The notes under the pieces: model-generated
Told to the model about the DNA's origin: nothing
Seen by the model: the letters and a program-made list of their open reading frames with translations, nothing else
The model's database searches: none
Made by a program: the position numbers and the translations under genes
Assembly (NCBI GenBank): GCA_020746875.1
Contig: JAGTJL010000040.1
Span: 62,001-126,000, forward strand
DNA from: Rhexocercosporidium sp. MPI-PUGE-AT-0058
Taxonomy: Eukaryota; Ascomycota; Leotiomycetes; Helotiales
Reading direction: 5' to 3'
Length of the DNA stretch: 64,000 nucleotides
In this document: one piece after another, positions 59,328 through 64,000 of the stretch
Position numbering within the stretch: position 1 is the first letter of the stretch
How the letters are laid out: the number at the start of each line of letters is the position of its first letter

Positions 59328-59640
59328 TATTAGATTTGACTTCGGTAACTCGTGCCGATTCTACCTTAGAATAGCCGAAGGAGTTTCTACTGCTTACGCG
59401 GCTCGGAAATTACCTTCGTATTCCGGGAAATTACGCTCGTATTCAATTACGTAGCTCGTATAAGCTACGTAATCAGTTACGTAGTCGTAGAAGCTTTTAA
59501 AGAAGCTATTATTTTATATATAACTACCGAAGAGCTCTTCTAGCTCTTTAAGCAAGCAAGCAATTAATTCTACTTTGTCTTTGATCACGTGTCCTCACCT
59601 ACTGCGCTTCCTCATTCTGATTGGCTCGCCTATTCTCACA
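59328..59640 (+). repeat. 3' LTR of the plus-strand copia element
   Basis: 313 bp, TATTAGATTTGACTTCGG ... GCCTATTCTCACA. A purine-rich stretch (AAGAAGGCG) precedes it and could be the polypurine tract. Confidence 0.92.
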
Positions 59641-60660
59641 CTTAGCGTTATCGAACGCTAAATTATAACGAGGACGCACCTTTTATATCTTACGGAAGGG
59701 ATAAAGATTAAGGCATAATAATAAAAGCATATATTAAAATATTAAGAGCTTTTTCTTAAATAACGAAAAATCCCCTTAGCATTTCGAATATTATTTACGC
59801 TTATAAATACCCTCCGATCGTACTTATAAGTCGTTCCGTAACGATAATATTAACATCTTAGTCGAGCTAAATAATATATTTACAGTAGTTGCCCTTCGAA
59901 TAATTTAATATTATTAACGCTAAACGTATAAGCTTTTAAGCTTATAAATATAATAATTATTAATACTTTATAAAGCTAAAGAAGTCCTTAAGAAACTCAG
60001 AAAGAGTTTTAGCCCCGTGAAATAGTTTAATTAAATTAAGTCGACTATAGCCTACGTTATAAAAGAATAAAATCTAATCGAGCACTTACTTTTTATTAAA
60101 TCTTACGAAGAGTTAAATAATAAGTTAGACGAGGTTCTTTCGACAAGTCGTTCTGGAGCGTTAATAATCTTAATATATTAATAGGCTAAGCGTTAAAAAT
60201 AATAACTTCTTAAAATATATTACCGAAACAGGCTTATATAATAAGTTCCCGAAGGTAATCGAAAATCAGAAATTTTAATAGTATTTAAATATTTTATAAC
60301 GAGAAAGATTTACTTTAATTAAAATAACTCTTAGAGCTATAGTAAATAAGTTATTAATTTAAAAAGAAAATGTATAATAATTAAAAGGTTATGCGTAATT
60401 AAACGATTTAAAATTTAAAGAAACTTATAAAGCTAAATAAATAAAATTAATCTATATATTCAAATAGATAATAAAGCGCGCGACAGGCTATAAGTTATTA
60501 CGAGGGAAATAAACTATTATAATTACCTTATACCGATAATAAAAATCGTTAAATCTATTATTAATAATATAAAAAGTTTATTTAAATATTAATAACTTTA
60601 ATATAACGTATTTAAAAACGGAGTTTAATATTCCGAAATCGTGACGGTTAAGTTAAAGAT
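59641..60660. other. AT-rich degenerate sequence, unassigned
   Basis: Scattered readable fragments but no motif I can assign with confidence. Probably further RIP-degraded retroelement DNA. Confidence 0.3.
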
Positions 60661-60663
60661 AAA

Positions 60664-63480
60664 TGTCATATGTATATCTATCTATTCTATTTGTACGGAA
60701 TCGGGCCCGTAGCATAAGGGGGCCGAGGCTTTTACGGTATTAATAGAATTAATCTTACTTATATATTTAGTCACGCCGGCGTTTTACTTCCTTTTATAAG
60801 TAACTTCTTTTATATATACGCTTTTCCTCTAGACTTCTTCGAAGGCTAGAGATTAATTCTTTAAATATATTTTCCTTGAATTTTTATAAACTTTTACTTA
60901 TTATAAATTCTATTTAATAAGTTAATCTTTTTATTTTATAAAAAAGTAATACAAAAAGTAAAGAAACGGTTCTTTATTAAGTAATTATATTTAATAACGC
61001 TAAACTTACGGGTAATACTTACTTCGGCGGTGCTACTCGTAATATTCTTCGTGAAATTATAAAATTTATAAATCTCTTTTATATAATTAAAAGCGAAAGT
61101 GCTTTTAATAACGAACTACTTTAAAGCACTCGCGGTAATAATAATAAAGAATATTTTTATATTTATAATTAGCTTATTTATATTCGTAAAGAGAAAAGTA
61201 AAGCTATAGCTTAAACTAAAAGTAACTTAAATATATTTAATTATATAACGAATAATATAATATTTTCTATTCCTAATATTAATACTAATCTTATAATTTT
61301 AAATATATTTACTAAAAAATAAATCGCTTAAAAGCAGCACGAGCTTAAAGAGTATATGCGCTTATTAACTGAATTTAAAGTTAAGGACACTCGCGCGAAA
61401 ACGCGGCTCGCTTATTATAAGAATAGTCTTGTTAGACTTCGCCGCTTCTAGGTAATTTCTATTACTTATACAAATATAATAAATAAATAACACGCGATTA
61501 AAGAAAGCTTTTAACGAATCTATATATAATATTAGATTTTATTATTGCTATTTTAATAAAGGACTTTAAGTTACTTTTAGTAAAGCGTAATCTTAATTTA
61601 AAATTAAAAGCTAACTTACTTGACCTGTAGTACTCGCTTAATAGGAATGCTATTAAGCCTAGGACTTTGCCGGCCCCGGAACATTCCCGAGAAATAACTA
61701 CATTACTTATAGTAAATCACGTAGCTTATAAACTTAAAATAATATTATTAACGTATTTAAATCTAGACGCTTATATTTTATTAAAGTATATTACGACTTA
61801 AGCGAAAGATAAGCGCGATTGTAAGAAGTGCCTTAGGATTATAATTCTTAAAAAATATAAAAAAGAGAATTTCAAGAGCTTATGAAATTAAAAAAATACT
61901 TAAGAAAAGATCTTTAAAGCTCGCTTATATAATTATAATACGTATGCGAATCGAGTACACGTCGTAGCTATAAATATAAAAGTCGACTTATTAACTTATT
62001 AAAGTAATATAAAGTAAATTATAATTAAACCCGAGGGTATCCCACTAATATAAAACTTATTTATTAACTTCTTAAAAAGGCTTTATACTTTTAAAGAAAC
62101 TGGAAGTATTAAAATTATTAAAAACATTAAGCGATTCCGCTAGTAACCGGGCGAATTTATTTAAGCGATATGCCGACGATTTATTATATTTATTAAAGAC
62201 CGTAATACTTAGATATTTAATAATAATATTATTATTAACCTTTATAAAGCAATCACGTATATATTAATAGCGTAATAAATTGACTCTTACGCTTTTATAA
62301 ACTCTTTTAATATTTATTAATATTAAAAGAAACTAATTAATAATATTAAGTCTTTTATTAAAAGAATTTAAAGAATATCTTTAATACACCGAAAGCTAAA
62401 TATAATAAAAGCAGAAGCGAATAAAATAATAATAATCTTAAGAATAGCGGATCTCGTAAAAGAAGCCGTAAAAAATATTTTAAAAATAATAATAAAAAAC
62501 TCGCATTTAATAGCGCCTCTTTAGCTTTTAGTTCTCGATCTTTTAACAGAAGTAAAAATAATAAAAAGAAGAATTATATTAAGAATATTATATCTTGCCG
62601 CTTTTATAAGTAAAAAGGTTATTAATTTAAGGACCGTAATTATTTTAAGTTTATATAATAAGCGTAAAATAATCTTTAAAAGCTAAAAGCAAAGGAACGT
62701 TTTAAAATAATAAAAAAAACCTTTTTAATAAAAAAGAAAATATATATTATTATACGCGCTAAAGAATAAAAGCCGTCTAACACCGGAAAAGATACGGGAA
62801 AAGGTAATATTAAGTCTTAAGCGTCGAAAGCTTAAGGGATATTCTTAAACGCTTATATATTTCTGTAAAATTAAAGCAACTCGAGATAAGTATAAATGCG
62901 TTATTTAATAATTTAATAAATAATAACTTAAATTATAATTTCTTTAATAAATATAAAGTTAAGTTATAAGGATTTTTCCTTTTATTTAAATATAATTAAG
63001 AGTTTATAACCTTTAATAAGCATTGGTTTTAAGTAATTAACGTTTATAACTTATATATAATTATATAAGACGATCGTGGAATCTCGAGAAATTTTCGAAA
63101 AAGATTTTATAATTATAAAAACTTAAAATATAATATAATTTTCGAAATAAAATTCTTTAAATATAAGAGCGCCGGGTATTACGATTAGAAACTTAAGAAA
63201 TAGGCTTACGTTTTAACTAAAGACGAAATTTAAATCGTAATAATAAAAGAGTTTATTAATACTTTTAATACCGACTTTAAAATAATATTTTATATTATAT
63301 TTATATCTTAATTCGATTATAATTATTTAAAGAATTTGAAATTATATAAGTATTTAAGGCAATTATGGGATATTTGTCTTAATACCGGCGTCGTAAATCC
63401 GTCGTAAGTATTAATTATTTAATTAAAGACTCTTAAACTAATACTTTTCTTAAACTAGCTTATAAATATAACAAATATAT
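60664..63480 (+). pseudogene. Retroelement gag remnant (copia-like) with possible LTR at its start
   Basis: A GC-richer segment at 60664-60890 starts TGTCATATGTATATC and could be a 5' LTR. About 60995-61080 reads A-K-L-T-G-N-T-Y-F-G-G-A-T-R-N and is gag-like. About 62592-62645 reads C-R-F-Y-K-x-K-G-Y-x-F-K-D-R-N, a zinc-knuckle relic with Cys/His changed to Tyr/Arg. About 63060-63220 could be a degraded protease region. No RT is visible before 63480. Confidence 0.4.
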
Positions 63481-63569
63481 AAAAAAAGGAGATTTGGTGT
63501 GAATGATGATTCCATTACTTCGGGGGAAACTAGGTCTATATAACTACTTTTAGGCGCCAAGCTATTTAG

Positions 63570-63626
63570 CTCTCGCATCGGCTATTTGCTCTCGCATCGG
63601 CTATTTGCTCTCGCATCGGTTATTAG
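63570..63626. repeat. 19-bp tandem repeat, three copies
   Basis: CTCTCGCATCGGCTATTTG at 63570-63588 and 63589-63607, and a slightly changed third copy ending TTATTAG at 63608-63626. It is followed by a 17-bp unit (AGCTTTATATTGAAACT and variants), about three copies to about 63675. Confidence 0.88.
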
Positions 63627-63675
63627 CTTTATATTGAAACTAGCTTTATATCAAGACTAGCTTTATATTACCAGA

Positions 63676-63800
63676 GCTTCTGAGGTTTGAAACACGGAAG
63701 CTTAAGGCTTAATGAAGCCACTGTTTTAGCCCTGAATAACCCTTTACTGGAAGCTTAAAGCTTCCGAGGTTCAAAGCACGGAAGCCGAGGCTTTATGCGA
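63676..63800. repeat. Direct repeat around GAAGCTT/CACGGAAGC units
   Basis: GAGCTTCTGAGGTTTGAAACACGGAAGC near 63676 recurs as AAGCTTCCGAGGTTCAAAGCACGGAAGC near 63752, each followed by AGGCTT. Later ATAATCTTATA blocks recur near 63830 and 63870. It may be the end of another repeat family that extends beyond the window. Confidence 0.6.
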
Positions 63801-64000
63801 AGGTAGTTGAGTTATGGAAAGGTATGCTTAATATAATCTTATATTATTAAGCGAGTTTAGCCGAGGCTTAATATAATCTTATAATATATACGATAATAAT
63901 CCGCTAACTGCTCTCCTTAAAAATAAGTTAGATTCGAGTATATTATTAATATTAACGTATTACCTTCGTATAACTTCTTTTATAACCTTTTCGAATTATA

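Larger units (their letters stand above)
53462..59640 (+). mobile_element. Complete Ty1/copia retrotransposon, plus strand (source family of the solo LTRs)
   Basis: 6.18 kb with LTRs at 53462-53774 and 59328-59640 (TGTTGGATTTCACTTCGG ... GCCTATTCTCACA). Directly after the 5' LTR stands TAGTAGC, which equals TGGTAGC after one G-to-A change, the usual complement of the initiator tRNA-Met 3' end used by Ty1/copia. Domain order gag, protease, integrase, RT, RNase H is that of Ty1/copia. RIP damage is milder than in the other elements: several frames of 60-140 codons survive and the RT box YVDD is intact. The flanking 5-mers (GTAAG and CTTAG) do not match, so no target duplication is demonstrable. 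Confidence 0.93.

Noticed and set aside
53457..59645. Target-site duplication for the complete plus-strand copia element
   Set aside because: Flanks GTAAG and CTTAG share only three of five positions and the differences are not RIP transitions.

Overview
The window looks like a repeat-rich, AT-rich tract of a filamentous ascomycete (Pezizomycotina) genome. Three things point there. Host genes carry short fungal introns with CTNAC-type branch sites. One host locus encodes a NACHT-WD40 NLR-like protein and its neighbour an ankyrin/subtilisin-like protein. Almost every transposon copy is riddled with C-to-T / G-to-A transitions (TGG/CAA/CAG to stop, Cys/His to Tyr, Asp to Asn, RT catalytic YLDD to YLND), the signature of repeat-induced point mutation (RIP). 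No rRNA, tRNA or CRISPR was seen.

Layout. 1-10865: remnant of a minus-strand Ty1/copia element, split by a complete Ty3/gypsy chromovirus (1771-8506, 202-bp LTRs, AAAAG target duplications) and a solo LTR (291-605, TAATC duplications). 11273-14287: two more solo LTRs of the same copia family, a gypsy-like gag remnant with its own LTR, and a 726-bp TA-flanked inverted-repeat element. 14435-16529: a degenerate piggyBac element with long inverted repeats. 16530-27600: a balanced-composition host island. It holds a minus-strand ankyrin/peptidase-S8 pseudogene (about 17.0-21.3 kb) divergent from a plus-strand NACHT-WD40 gene (about 21.8-27.2 kb). The latter has two recognisable introns, one in-frame TAG at a WD-motif tryptophan, and two apparent frame breaks. 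27.6-37.98 kb: AT-rich gag and minus-strand gypsy remnants with two solo LTRs. 37985-46301: a complete but heavily mutated minus-strand Ty1/copia element (189-bp LTRs, AAGAG duplications). 46.3-51.28 kb: a plus-strand gypsy remnant. 51.28-53.46 kb: isolated LTRs. 53462-59640: a complete plus-strand Ty1/copia element, the source family of the solo LTRs. 59.64-64 kb: another gag remnant, then a short tandem-repeat cluster.

The history read from this is layered transposon insertion into transposons, inactivation by RIP, and loss of copia internal regions by LTR-LTR recombination. This surrounds a small island of immune-type (NLR and subtilase) genes. That pair is the only host coding content I can support, and both members appear damaged. 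The most interesting question is whether the single TAG in the NLR is a RIP lesion or a site that could be recoded.
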